Source: a virus. Taken from it: 25,033 bases of DNA. The stretch spans positions 1 to 25,033 of IMG/VR virus record IMGVR_UViG_3300032896_000437; one strand, 5' to 3'. The notes under the pieces were generated by a model. That model did not search any database. It was not told the DNA's origin and saw only the letters and a list, made by a program, of their open reading frames with translations. Position numbers and translations under genes: made by a program. Below, one piece after another: positions 15,615-22,167 of this stretch (position 1 is its first letter; each line of letters starts with the position of its first letter).

Positions 15615-15965
15615 GTGAGCCCGAAGCGCCTTGACCGTGTCGCACCACCGCCCGTCGATGACGAATGGGACGTCAGGTTCGGCACGAGTGAGGCAGCTAA
15701 GGGCTGGGGGACCCTGTGCACGCACTCCGGGACGAACACGCGCGAGGCGTTCGAGCAGATGAGGGCCAATCCGCGGCCACCCGAAGACGCCACGCACTAC
15801 CAGCTGCGCGGCGCTCTCGCTACGCGCGCTTTCGGTGGCCGTCGGCTGGAGCAGTGGCAGATCAAGGTGAGTTCCAGTGGCCGCATCTGGTACCTGGTCG
15901 ACGACGAGAAGCACGCGGTCTGGGTGACCCGGGCAACCGCCGCGCATCCGAAAGAGACTGAGTGA
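15615..15965 (+). CDS. RelE/ParE-like toxin
   Basis: A 116-residue basic protein, probably a RelE/ParE-superfamily toxin acting on ribosome-bound mRNA or another cellular target. The visible pattern is helix (REAFEQMRANP), HYQLRGALATRAFGGRRLEQWQI, then SSGRIWYLVDDEKHAVWVT, the ending strand-turn-strand typical of this fold. It begins with GTG at 15615 directly after the antitoxin stop. Antitoxin-first order fits Phd-type systems. The pair could stabilise the mobile element. The target is unknown. Confidence 0.75.
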   Translation: MSPKRLDRVAPPPVDDEWDVRFGTSEAAKGWGTLCTHSGTNTREAFEQMRANPRPPEDATHYQLRGALATRAFGGRRLEQWQIKVSSSGRIWYLVDDEKHAVWVTRATAAHPKETE

Positions 15966-15984
15966 GGCGGGAGGTGAAACCAGC

Positions 15985-16095
15985 ATGAAGAAGATCATCA
16001 TCGGCGCGGCTGTCGGAGCCGTCGCGAACTGCATCGTCGGGCACATCGTCGGCTGCGTCTTCCGGGCCGCCGGGCTTCGGTGCCCGTGCGAGTAA
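15985..16095 (+). CDS. Very small hydrophobic peptide
   Basis: A 36-residue peptide beginning MKKIIIGAAVGAVANCIVGH, with four cysteines in total and a hydrophobic N-terminal two-thirds that could span the membrane. It ends in RCPCE. The ribosome binding site GGGAGGTGA (15969-15977) is the best in the window, with eight bases before ATG 15985. It follows the toxin gene by 19 bases and is likely part of the same transcript. Function unknown; a small membrane or toxin-like peptide is possible. Confidence 0.5.
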   Translation: MKKIIIGAAVGAVANCIVGHIVGCVFRAAGLRCPCE

Positions 16096-16199
16096 CACCA
16101 GATGAGATTGCGTCGCCCGCCGTGGTGGTCGCTGCCGCAGGGGGGCGGGTGGCGCCAGGCCGGCCAGCACCGCGGCAGCGAATACCGCGAAGGTCCGGA

Positions 16200-16433
16200 T
16201 CACCAGGCGTCGGCGACGCGTGGCCTGGTCGGAAGACTTCCGGAGTCCTCGCCGAGCCTGGCGGTGACCAGGGCGATCACGCTGGACATCGCCTCGAGCG
16301 TGGCCCCTGGCTGCGTGGGTTCCTGAGCGGGCGGCTCGGTGTGCGGCGCCGGTGCAGCCGGGTCGGCAGGAGCGTGGCCGATCGCCTCAATGGTCGGCGC
16401 CCCGCACATCGGCCAGCGGTGCGGCGTGATCAC
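16200..16433 (-). CDS. Small hypothetical protein
   Basis: A 77-residue protein with start GTG at 16433, overlapping the stop of the previous gene (GTGA). The N-terminus is HRWPMCGAPTIEAIGH, the middle is Pro/Ala-rich and the C-terminus is an amphipathic helix (AMSSVIALVTARLGE). Third codon positions are strongly G/C, supporting the frame. Its own stop overlaps a further GTG at 16203. Function unknown. Confidence 0.5.
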   Translation of the reverse strand: MITPHRWPMCGAPTIEAIGHAPADPAAPAPHTEPPAQEPTQPGATLEAMSSVIALVTARLGEDSGSLPTRPRVADAW

Positions 16434-16681
16434 CGCGGCCGCTCTCTCAGCGATGCCCGGACCGTGGTCGTCGGCATCAGGTCGACCTCGTGGACGTCGT
16501 CGAGGCGGCACTTCCAGACGTGGACCTGGCTGCGGTGCCATACGTTGCCGCTGCCGGCGCGGCGGTTGACCTCGCGCTCGACGTGCTCGGCGGCGTAGGA
16601 GCCGTCGGCGATCGCGGAGATGGGCCATTCGGTGTCGACGGTGACCAGGTAGACGAACTCTGGCAGCTTCGGCTGGGTCAT
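16430..16681 (-). CDS. Small hypothetical protein with MTQPKLPEF start
   Basis: An 83-residue protein from ATG 16681 with AGGGAG upstream at good spacing. It has a compact alpha/beta look: EFVYLVTVDTEWP, a helix with YAAEHVEREVNRR, WHRSQVHVWKCRLDDVHEVD. No family is recognised. Similar short proteins accompany replication genes in actinomycete integrative elements. It is the best-supported member of this chain of small genes. Confidence 0.65.
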   Translation of the reverse strand: MTQPKLPEFVYLVTVDTEWPISAIADGSYAAEHVEREVNRRAGSGNVWHRSQVHVWKCRLDDVHEVDLMPTTTVRASLRERPR

Positions 16682-16682
16682 C

Positions 16683-16859
16683 CAGTGCTCCCTGGTGGTG
16701 TCGGTCCGGCGCGCGAGATCGGTCAGCGCCGGAGCGCTGGGTGGCGGCCCGCTGCTGCGGGATCTCCCTGACGAGGTGCTCGAGTTCGGCGAACTCGCGC
16801 ATCCTGGCGGCTAGGCGCTCCCGGTCGGTGGCTGAGAGCAGGTCGGCGATCGCGGTCAT
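16683..16859 (-). other. Coding segment starting MTAIADLL, without its own stop
   Basis: ATG at 16859 overlaps the stop of the gene before it (ATGA) and opens a helical frame, MTAIADLLSATDRERLAARM and on through FAELEHLVREIPQQ. After about residue 42 the codon bias moves to another frame, which leads straight into the gene at 16681. This frame itself stays open to 16200 but with an Arg-rich shadow composition. Either a base has been gained or lost near 16740, or the gene ends in a third frame. The exact gene end is therefore uncertain. Confidence 0.35.
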
Positions 16860-16963
16860 GCCGACGCCGCGGCGTCGACCTCGCGCTGCCACTGCCGCCA
16901 CCTGCGCAGACTCGCGGCGAGACGCAGGCTCGCGGGCCCCAAGAGCTTGGGTTTTCGTGCCAT
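16856..16963 (-). CDS. Very small basic peptide
   Basis: A 35-residue peptide starting MARKPKLLGPASLRLAASL at ATG 16963, preceded by GAGGAG at eight bases. It is basic and helical with LRRWRQWQRE. Its stop overlaps the next start (ATGA). It is the first gene after the iteron array and heads the chain of small minus-strand genes. Function unknown. Confidence 0.45.
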   Translation of the reverse strand: MARKPKLLGPASLRLAASLRRWRQWQREVDAAASA

Positions 16964-17027
16964 GTGGGGGCTCCTCGTGATTGGTGTGGTGCGTCACGGC
17001 TATCTCCATGGGGCCGTATATGTGCGG

Positions 17028-17276
17028 AGAAGCGGTCGGAGCGGTCGCAGCGGTCGCAGCGCCGCGTTTATGCAGGTCATAAGCTCGGCATAGGGCGTGA
17101 TCTGGCGACCGCTTGTCATGGCGACCGGTCGCCTGGCGCCGAGAAGCGGTCGCGGCTGGAGGCGGGCGCGGCTGGAGAGAAGCGGTCGCCAGCGACCGGT
17201 GGATTTGGGAAGCGGTCGGCGCAAATATGGTCCCTGACCTGGCGCTGCGACCGCTGCGACCGCTCCGACCGCTTCT
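17028..17276. repeat. Iteron array in a 36-bp inverted repeat, candidate replication origin
   Basis: Bases 17028-17063 and 17241-17276 are perfect inverse copies 36 bases long, separated by 177 bases. Each arm holds three AGCGGTCG units on a 9-base period (plus 17031, 17040, 17049; minus 17248, 17257, 17266). The interval adds further copies (plus 17145, 17181, 17211; minus 17106) and the palindrome GCGACCGGTCGC at 17121. The array starts 51 bases beyond the 3' end of the ATPase gene. SaPI-type satellites place a two-sided iteron origin just 3' of their replication protein gene, so an origin is the first choice. A very large terminator or regulatory array is less likely. The whole 16964-17326 gap holds no other gene. 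Confidence 0.65.
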
Positions 17277-17326
17277 GGAGATATAGGGGCTGCTGTAGTA
17301 AGGGGCGCGTGCGCACACAGCATGGG

Positions 17327-19456
17327 TCACGGCCGGGTGTCTGTCTCGAAGCTGTGCACGGACATGTGCAGGTTGCGCCGGTCTTTCCTGCCCCCGAGGT
17401 CGTGGCGGGCGGTGAGGTGGCCTGGGTCGCATGTTGCGAGCAGGCCGCGGTCACGCAGGTGCCCGTGCAGGACCTTCTTGGCGATGCCGAGCTGGCCGCC
17501 GGACGTCTCCGCGAACCGGCGGGCTGCGCGGTAGGCGGCGTCGGGTTCGAGGTGCACGTCCTTGCCGTCGGTCCAGCCGATGAGCTCGCCCCGCGGCCGC
17601 ATCGCGATGTCGCCACCGGTGAGGTATTCCTCCCATCCCCACCGGATCGGGTCGGCGGGGCATCCGCCGTTGAGTGCGGCGATGTGCGCGCCGCCTGATG
17701 CGATCAGCGCGCTGAGGGATGTCAGGTAGACGGTGACCGGGTCGGCGTCGCGGCGGTAGCGGTCTTGGTCGGCGCCGACCTCACACAGTGCTTTCCACGC
17801 GCGTGTCCAGAGCCGCTCGTGCTCCTCGCTGGTGATCGCCTCGGCTGTCAGCGCGTAGGCGAGGAACTCTGACCAGCCGAGGGCGAGGCTGGCGACGTTG
17901 AGCGCGGTCCGGGGATGCTGGCCGTCCGCCCGGGCTTCGTCCCGCAGCCGGCCACGTTCGCCGGCCAGGTACGCGGGCAGGCTTCCGTCCGCGTCATACC
18001 TTGTGGCGAGGTGCCGGATGTAGCCGGCCATGGCGACGGCGTACTGCCCGTCCGTGGCCAGGCCTTGCGCCTTGGTCAGCTCGGCCCGTTTCACGTCGCC
18101 GGGCTTTACCTCGGCCAGGAACGACCGGGCGAGCAGGGACTCGATCGCTGGCGGCAGGTCCTCGGCCGATGCGAGGAGCTGCGCCTGGGGTGGCTTGTCG
18201 GGGCGGCGGGTTCCGTCCGGGCGCAGCCGCCCGCGGCCGGCGCGGTTGGCGCCGCCGCGGATGAGCTGGTCCGCCGCTGCGGCCCGTCGCTGAGCGTCGA
18301 TCTTGGTGATGTCCGGTGAGTAGTCGTCGACGGTGAACAGCGCGTCCTTGAGCGCGTGCGCTTGCATCACCAGGGAGTTCGCGGTGCTGGTCCAGTTCCC
18401 GGGCAGGTTGTAGGCGTCCATCGTCGGGCCGAAGTGCTGCTGGCCGAGGGCGGTCAGCGCGGTCTTGAACGTGCCGCTTCTGCCGTATTCCCAGACGGTG
18501 CAGTCGGGTGGCAGCGGGAGCGGAGCGCGGTATACGGCGGCCAGCAGCGGCACGATCACCGCGTCGGGTGCGACCGCCACCAGCGAAAGGCTCGACCGGA
18601 CAGCGTCGCGGACAGCGGTCGCAGCGGCCGGGGCGGGCAGTGCGTAGCCGCTGAGTGTGCCGAGGTCGACGGTCACCGTATCGTCGAGGCCGTCCGCGCC
18701 GAGAGCGCCCGAGGATGTCAGGTAGACGTGCCGGCCGCCGAGTTCGCGCCAGCCCGTGTGTGTGTACACGGTCTTGCACTCCGGCTCGGCCGCGGATTGG
18801 ACCGCGGCGCGCAGGTGATCGGCGATCGCCAGGCCTGGCATCACGAGCGCCGACGTCCCTGCGGCCTTCGCTGCCCACTGCTGCGGGCGGCCGAGCTGGT
18901 CCGGGGTGATCCGCACCTCGCCTGCCCGGCCATCTTTCGTGACGACCCGGAGCAGCCAGGTCAAGGTCCGTTCGGCACCGTCGTCGAGTGTGAGTTCCTC
19001 GGCGATCTCGCTGGTGAAGGTTGCCAGCATCGTGGGGACAGGGCCGCCTTGCGTTGGCCTGGACCACCAGGTGCAGCCACCCTCGGTGTAGTAAGCGCTC
19101 ATCCCATCCGCAGGCTGAGCCGCAGTGTCGGCTTCGGCGATGAGCTCATCGGCCTGTTCGCCCGCGGTTGGCGGATCCGCGTCGGTCAGCTCAGCGTGCA
19201 GCCGCAGGTCGTCCAGCACCTGGGCGATGTCGCCGCGGGACGGCACTCCGTCATCCGGGTACTTGGTCCGCCATGCTGCACGCATGTCCGCGCCCAGGTC
19301 CCGGCGGTCCTGTCCCTCGAAGAGGTAACGTCGGTCACCCCGGAGCAGGTACGGAAATGCGCTGGTTCGCCGCAGCTCGTACCGGTCCCCGGCGAGCTGG
19401 AGCAGCCGTTCGGACCGCGGCGGTGGCTTCTTGCCTCCCTCTTTCTGGTCGCTCAC
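17327..19456 (-). CDS. DUF927-like replication ATPase/helicase
   Basis: A 709-residue ATPase that probably unwinds the origin for the primase-polymerase encoded just upstream. Walker A is GRSGTFKT (325-332). Walker B is ALFTVDDYS with D377 and D378. LLASAEDLP (about 428-436) fits sensor I, and R444 in LLARSFLAE could be the arginine finger. A THTGWR motif at 232-237 and a beta-rich region before the P-loop are as in DUF927 proteins. The N-terminal 120 residues look like an accessory domain. Start GTG overlaps the prim-pol stop (GTGA). The iteron array lies directly 3'. The ATPase family is clear; helicase activity is inferred. Confidence 0.82.
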   Translation of the reverse strand: MSDQKEGGKKPPPRSERLLQLAGDRYELRRTSAFPYLLRGDRRYLFEGQDRRDLGADMRAAWRTKYPDDGVPSRGDIAQVLDDLRLHAELTDADPPTAGEQADELIAEADTAAQPADGMSAYYTEGGCTWWSRPTQGGPVPTMLATFTSEIAEELTLDDGAERTLTWLLRVVTKDGRAGEVRITPDQLGRPQQWAAKAAGTSALVMPGLAIADHLRAAVQSAAEPECKTVYTHTGWRELGGRHVYLTSSGALGADGLDDTVTVDLGTLSGYALPAPAAATAVRDAVRSSLSLVAVAPDAVIVPLLAAVYRAPLPLPPDCTVWEYGRSGTFKTALTALGQQHFGPTMDAYNLPGNWTSTANSLVMQAHALKDALFTVDDYSPDITKIDAQRRAAAADQLIRGGANRAGRGRLRPDGTRRPDKPPQAQLLASAEDLPPAIESLLARSFLAEVKPGDVKRAELTKAQGLATDGQYAVAMAGYIRHLATRYDADGSLPAYLAGERGRLRDEARADGQHPRTALNVASLALGWSEFLAYALTAEAITSEEHERLWTRAWKALCEVGADQDRYRRDADPVTVYLTSLSALIASGGAHIAALNGGCPADPIRWGWEEYLTGGDIAMRPRGELIGWTDGKDVHLEPDAAYRAARRFAETSGGQLGIAKKVLHGHLRDRGLLATCDPGHLTARHDLGGRKDRRNLHMSVHSFETDTRP

Positions 19457-20349
19457 GCCGCACCACCCCGCGGGTACTGGGCGGCAGCGCGGAAGCCGGA
19501 TGCGACGGTGCGGCGGACCTCCGGGGCAGGAAGGCCGATGCGCTCGCCAGCTCGCTGCAGCAGCGTCTCGACGCGGGCCGCGTCGATCGCGCCGCCGGCC
19601 GCGAGTTGGCCGAGGTTGAATGCCGCCAGGTGCAGGGAGGTGTTCCGCGTGCCCTCACCGGAGCTGAGCACGTTCTCGAGTTCGTACCGCAGCGCGGCCT
19701 GGACGTAACCGCCCGGATGGCGTCCCGGGGTGCGCGTCACCGGAGCCGGGCGGGCCGGCCGTTCGGGTTCGCTGAGGCGGCGCACCCAGAACTCGGGCAG
19801 CGGGGCTAGGGCGTCGCTGCAAGGGGTCAGCCACTTGTAGGGCCGGTGCGTCACCGGGTGGACCGACGGCGCCACCACGATGTACCCGCCGTCGGCCTTG
19901 ATGTCCACACCCGGGCCGCCCTTGCCGGCGCCTGAGGTGATCTTCCCGCCGGGGTGGGCGTAGACCAGGTGATACCCGCCGCGCCCCGTCACCGCCGCGA
20001 CCGTGCGGGGCAGCACACCATCGCTCACGAGCATCCTCATCGTCTCAATGCCGGGCGGGTCGACGTCGACCACCACAGCGCCTGAGACCGAACCCGTACG
20101 GATGGCGAGCAGCCCGCGCGGATGCAGCCGGATCATCGCAGCCAGACGGTCAGCGTCACTCGTCGCGCTATAGAAGCCGTGGCAGCACAGGCAGGTGCAC
20201 GACTCCATCTGCGCGGGCGTCTTGTGGTCGGCCTTGCACCGGTCGCAGTTGGCGACCGGTACCTTCGACGGGGACAAGACGAACGGGCGCCAGCCACGGG
20301 CGATGTAACAGAGCCCCGCCTGCAGCAGGTCATCTGCCCGGCGCGTCAT
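19453..20349 (-). CDS. Bifunctional primase-polymerase (AEP/prim-pol)
   Basis: A 298-residue archaeo-eukaryotic-type primase that can both prime and extend DNA, used by prim-pol plasmids, AICEs and satellites to start replication. ATG at 20349 overlaps the preceding stop (ATGA). Motif I is VVVDVDPPG with D95 and D97, motif II contains H127 (GGYHLVY), and motif III is GVDIKADGGYIVV with D149. A Cys-rich zinc insertion lies at residues 35-56 (CDRCK, CTCLCC). The C-terminal 100 residues (GTRNTSLHLAAFNLGQLAAGG onward) form a helical tail as in related prim-pols. All catalytic residues are present. Confidence 0.9.
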   Translation of the reverse strand: MTRRADDLLQAGLCYIARGWRPFVLSPSKVPVANCDRCKADHKTPAQMESCTCLCCHGFYSATSDADRLAAMIRLHPRGLLAIRTGSVSGAVVVDVDPPGIETMRMLVSDGVLPRTVAAVTGRGGYHLVYAHPGGKITSGAGKGGPGVDIKADGGYIVVAPSVHPVTHRPYKWLTPCSDALAPLPEFWVRRLSEPERPARPAPVTRTPGRHPGGYVQAALRYELENVLSSGEGTRNTSLHLAAFNLGQLAAGGAIDAARVETLLQRAGERIGLPAPEVRRTVASGFRAAAQYPRGGAA

Positions 20350-20561
20350 GCCGCACGCTCCGGTGCCGTGGCCCGCGAGGACAGTACGACGTAGCCCCAG
20401 CACAGGTCGACGCGGCGCTGGCGGTACAGCACGCCGACAACCGGCCGCAATTCGGCCATGGTGACTTTGAGATGGCTGGCCAGCGCTGCGTCGGTCAGCC
20501 CGATCTCACGGGCAAGGATCCCCTCGATCTGGCGCCCCAGCCGCCACTGCGCGGGGGTCAT
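20346..20561 (-). CDS. Small winged-helix-like DNA-binding protein
   Basis: A 71-residue protein from ATG 20561, coupled at both ends by ATGA overlaps. It reads as a small winged helix: helix RLGRQIEGILARE, then LTDAALASHLKVTMAELRPVV as the helix-turn-helix, and RVDLCWGYVVLS as the wing. Being placed before the primase-polymerase, it may bind the origin or regulate replication. The fold is judged from pattern only. Confidence 0.65.
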   Translation of the reverse strand: MTPAQWRLGRQIEGILAREIGLTDAALASHLKVTMAELRPVVGVLYRQRRVDLCWGYVVLSSRATAPERAA

Positions 20562-20827
20562 GCCGCACCTCGTTCCAGGCCGGCGTCGAGGCCGTCCTGC
20601 CAGCCGTTGGCATGGCCTTCGAGGACGCCGGCCTGCCACGCCTCGCGGCGTTCGGCCACGAGATCGTGGAGTGCGGCAACCGGATCGTGGCCGCAATGCG
20701 GGCAACGGTCCGGGAGCGCGGTGCCGCGCCGTGTTACATTACGGCTGTCGGTGCCTTCGGCGAGGGATCTGACGTTCTGACGGCCTGCAGGGGTGGTGAC
20801 CTGCGGGCCGTCGCTCTTGCTCGACAT
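20558..20827 (-). CDS. Small protein with a CPHCGHD motif
   Basis: An 89-residue protein from ATG 20827, with GGAG eight bases upstream. Residues about 42-48 are CPHCGHD, half of a zinc ribbon, followed by a helical tail rich in Gly/Asp/Glu (AWQAGVLEGHANGWQDGLDAG). It opens the replication operon that continues through the winged-helix, prim-pol and ATPase genes. Function unknown. A 205-base stretch separates it from the excisionase gene. Confidence 0.65.
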   Translation of the reverse strand: MSSKSDGPQVTTPAGRQNVRSLAEGTDSRNVTRRGTALPDRCPHCGHDPVAALHDLVAERREAWQAGVLEGHANGWQDGLDAGLERGAA

Positions 20828-21032
20828 CCTGAGACTCCAAAACTGTGATGGTTCGGGTCAGCGGATCGAGCCCATTGCGGCAATGAAGCACCGGCGCCAG
20901 ATGCGCCGGCGGGCTTGAGGGTGGACAAGGACGGGGTGCCCGGCGCCGAAGACCTGCGCGTTACCGCCACTCGGGCACCGGTGCGAAACCGGCGCGCAGG
21001 GGACGGCGCGGGCGACTGCGAGTTGTGGGTCA

Positions 21033-21275
21033 TCAGGCGACGTCGCCAGTTGCCGTGCGCTCGGCGGGCATCTCTACGCCGAGCGCCTCAAAGAGCGCGG
21101 TTCGCGGCACCCTGTATTTCAGGCCGACGCGCAGAACACGGCAGGGGAATTCGCCGGCCTGCGCCAGCTCAAACGCCTTGGTCCGGCCGAGGCCGAACGC
21201 GCGGCGGGCGGTGACCAGATCGACGCTCACGGGCAGTGCGAGCAACTCATCGAGCGACATTTCCAGGCCGATCAT
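21033..21275 (-). CDS. xis: Excisionase/AlpA-like HTH protein
   Basis: An 80-residue MerR-like winged-helix protein of the excisionase/AlpA type. DLVTARRAFGLGRTKAFELAQAGEFPCRVLRVG is the recognised pattern: helix-turn-helix, then the wing leading to a conserved Arg/Lys and KYRVPRTALFE. ATG at 21275 was chosen because GGAGG precedes it, over ATG at 21299. In such elements it binds attachment sites to direct excision by the integrase and may activate replication genes. It is divergent from the XRE regulator. Confidence 0.85.
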   Translation of the reverse strand: MIGLEMSLDELLALPVSVDLVTARRAFGLGRTKAFELAQAGEFPCRVLRVGLKYRVPRTALFEALGVEMPAERTATGDVA

Positions 21276-21300
21276 GCTGTCCTCCGCGGGTATAGCCAAG

Positions 21301-21363
21301 CGCAGACCTCGGGGGGGTGTCTGCGCTGAAGTACACCATGCCGAAGCAGTGCCGCGATGTCAA
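21301..21363 (-). promoter_or_regulatory. Candidate xis promoter and hairpin-like operator
   Basis: On the minus strand TTGACA (21363-21358) stands 17 bases before CATGGT (21340-21335), a fair -35 and a weak -10. Downstream, CGCAGAC (21301-21307) and GTCTGCG (21319-21325) are inverse copies around 11 bases containing a G run. The repeat lies between the likely start site and the xis ribosome binding site, so it could be an operator for the XRE regulator or act in the leader RNA. Confidence 0.35.
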
Positions 21364-21390
21364 CCGTTTCGCAGGTATGTCGCGGGAGTG

Positions 21391-21420
21391 TGGACTACTG
21401 CTTACTGTGTCCGCTACAGT
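21391..21420 (+). promoter_or_regulatory. Leaderless promoter and operator of the XRE regulator
   Basis: TGGACT (21391-21396) and TACAGT (21415-21420) are separated by 18 bases, which would place the transcription start at the GTG at 21427. ACTGT (21404-21408) and ACAGT (21416-21420) form an inverted repeat over the -10, suitable for autorepression. The 8-mer GCTACAGT recurs, inverted, upstream of the HTH gene at 24812. Confidence 0.45.
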
Positions 21421-21426
21421 CGCGGG

Positions 21427-22167
21427 GTGAGCGACGCTGAGCCGCGCAGCGACGCGGGCCTGCCAGCCCGCGTGGTCACGCTGAACCAGCTGGTCGGCTA
21501 CAACATGCGATGGTTCCGGCAGGCTGCAGGCATCACGCAGGAGGAACTAGGCCGCCGCCTGGGCGGGTGGAGCAAAGTCGTCGTATCGGCCGCCGAGCGC
21601 TCCTGGGACGGGCAGCGTGTCAGGAAGTTCGACGCTGACGAGATGACCCGGATCGCGAGCGCTCTGGGTATCCCAGTCATCGCGCTGCTGCTGCCGCCCG
21701 TAGACGCCGACACCGCCGTGGACTACGACTTCGATGTCGGTGCTAACGGCCTGATCGCCATGGAAGAGGTGCTCCGCGTGGTGCTGCCGGAGTACCAAGG
21801 CGGCACCCCAGCCAGCGATGCTTTCATCGGCCGCGTGATCCAGCTGGGCGCGGACTGGTTCATCCGCCAAGGGGATGACTTCGTGCTCGAGGCCAGGCGC
21901 GCAGTAGAGGAGACCTTGAGCGAAACCGGCGCCCAGAGCCTGAAGGGCGAGATCCCTCTGCTGCTGGAGCCGATTGTCCAGGCTCGGAAGGACCTGCAGC
22001 GCCGTGTCACGGACCTGCGGGCATTCGAGCGCGAGTACCGACTCAGGCTCATCAAGTACCACGATGAGGCGCTCCGCGAGCTGCTCGCCGGGGTGGAAGA
22101 CCCAGACACCCTCCCGGCCGGCGAGGCACCCCCGGAGGACAGGCCCGCAAAAGGTGGCGATCAGTGA
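21427..22167 (+). CDS. XRE-family regulator, probable maintenance repressor
   Basis: A 246-residue protein. Residues about 20-75 are a Cro/C1-type helix-turn-helix (MRWFRQAAGITQEELGRRLG, then WSKVVVSAAERS, and MTRIASALGIPVIALLLPP). The remaining 170 residues are acidic and helical with VLRVVLPEY and a coiled segment around VQARKDLQRRVTDLRAFEREY, perhaps for dimerisation or sensing an inducer. GTG at 21427 is used because the promoter boxes predict a leaderless start there. It is divergent from xis and overlaps the integrase start (GTGA). Position and orientation match the master repressor (Stl-like) of phage satellites or the regulator of AICEs. Confidence 0.8.
   Translation: MSDAEPRSDAGLPARVVTLNQLVGYNMRWFRQAAGITQEELGRRLGGWSKVVVSAAERSWDGQRVRKFDADEMTRIASALGIPVIALLLPPVDADTAVDYDFDVGANGLIAMEEVLRVVLPEYQGGTPASDAFIGRVIQLGADWFIRQGDDFVLEARRAVEETLSETGAQSLKGEIPLLLEPIVQARKDLQRRVTDLRAFEREYRLRLIKYHDEALRELLAGVEDPDTLPAGEAPPEDRPAKGGDQ

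Noticed and set aside
17000-17323. Minus-strand frames crossing the iteron array
   Set aside because: Their sequence is dominated by translated repeats and they lack a start signal; the array is better read as non-coding.
18356-19708. A 450-codon plus-strand frame opposite the ATPase and prim-pol genes
   Set aside because: It is antisense to two strongly supported genes with complete motifs.
20734-21033. A 99-codon minus-strand frame directly after xis
   Set aside because: Its start touches the xis stop, which would suit coupling, but it has mixed codon bias, no motif, and overlaps the better-supported gene starting at 20827. Kept only as a weak possibility.
20915-21214. Plus-strand frame across the xis gene
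   Set aside because: Antisense to the excisionase and with no conserved pattern.
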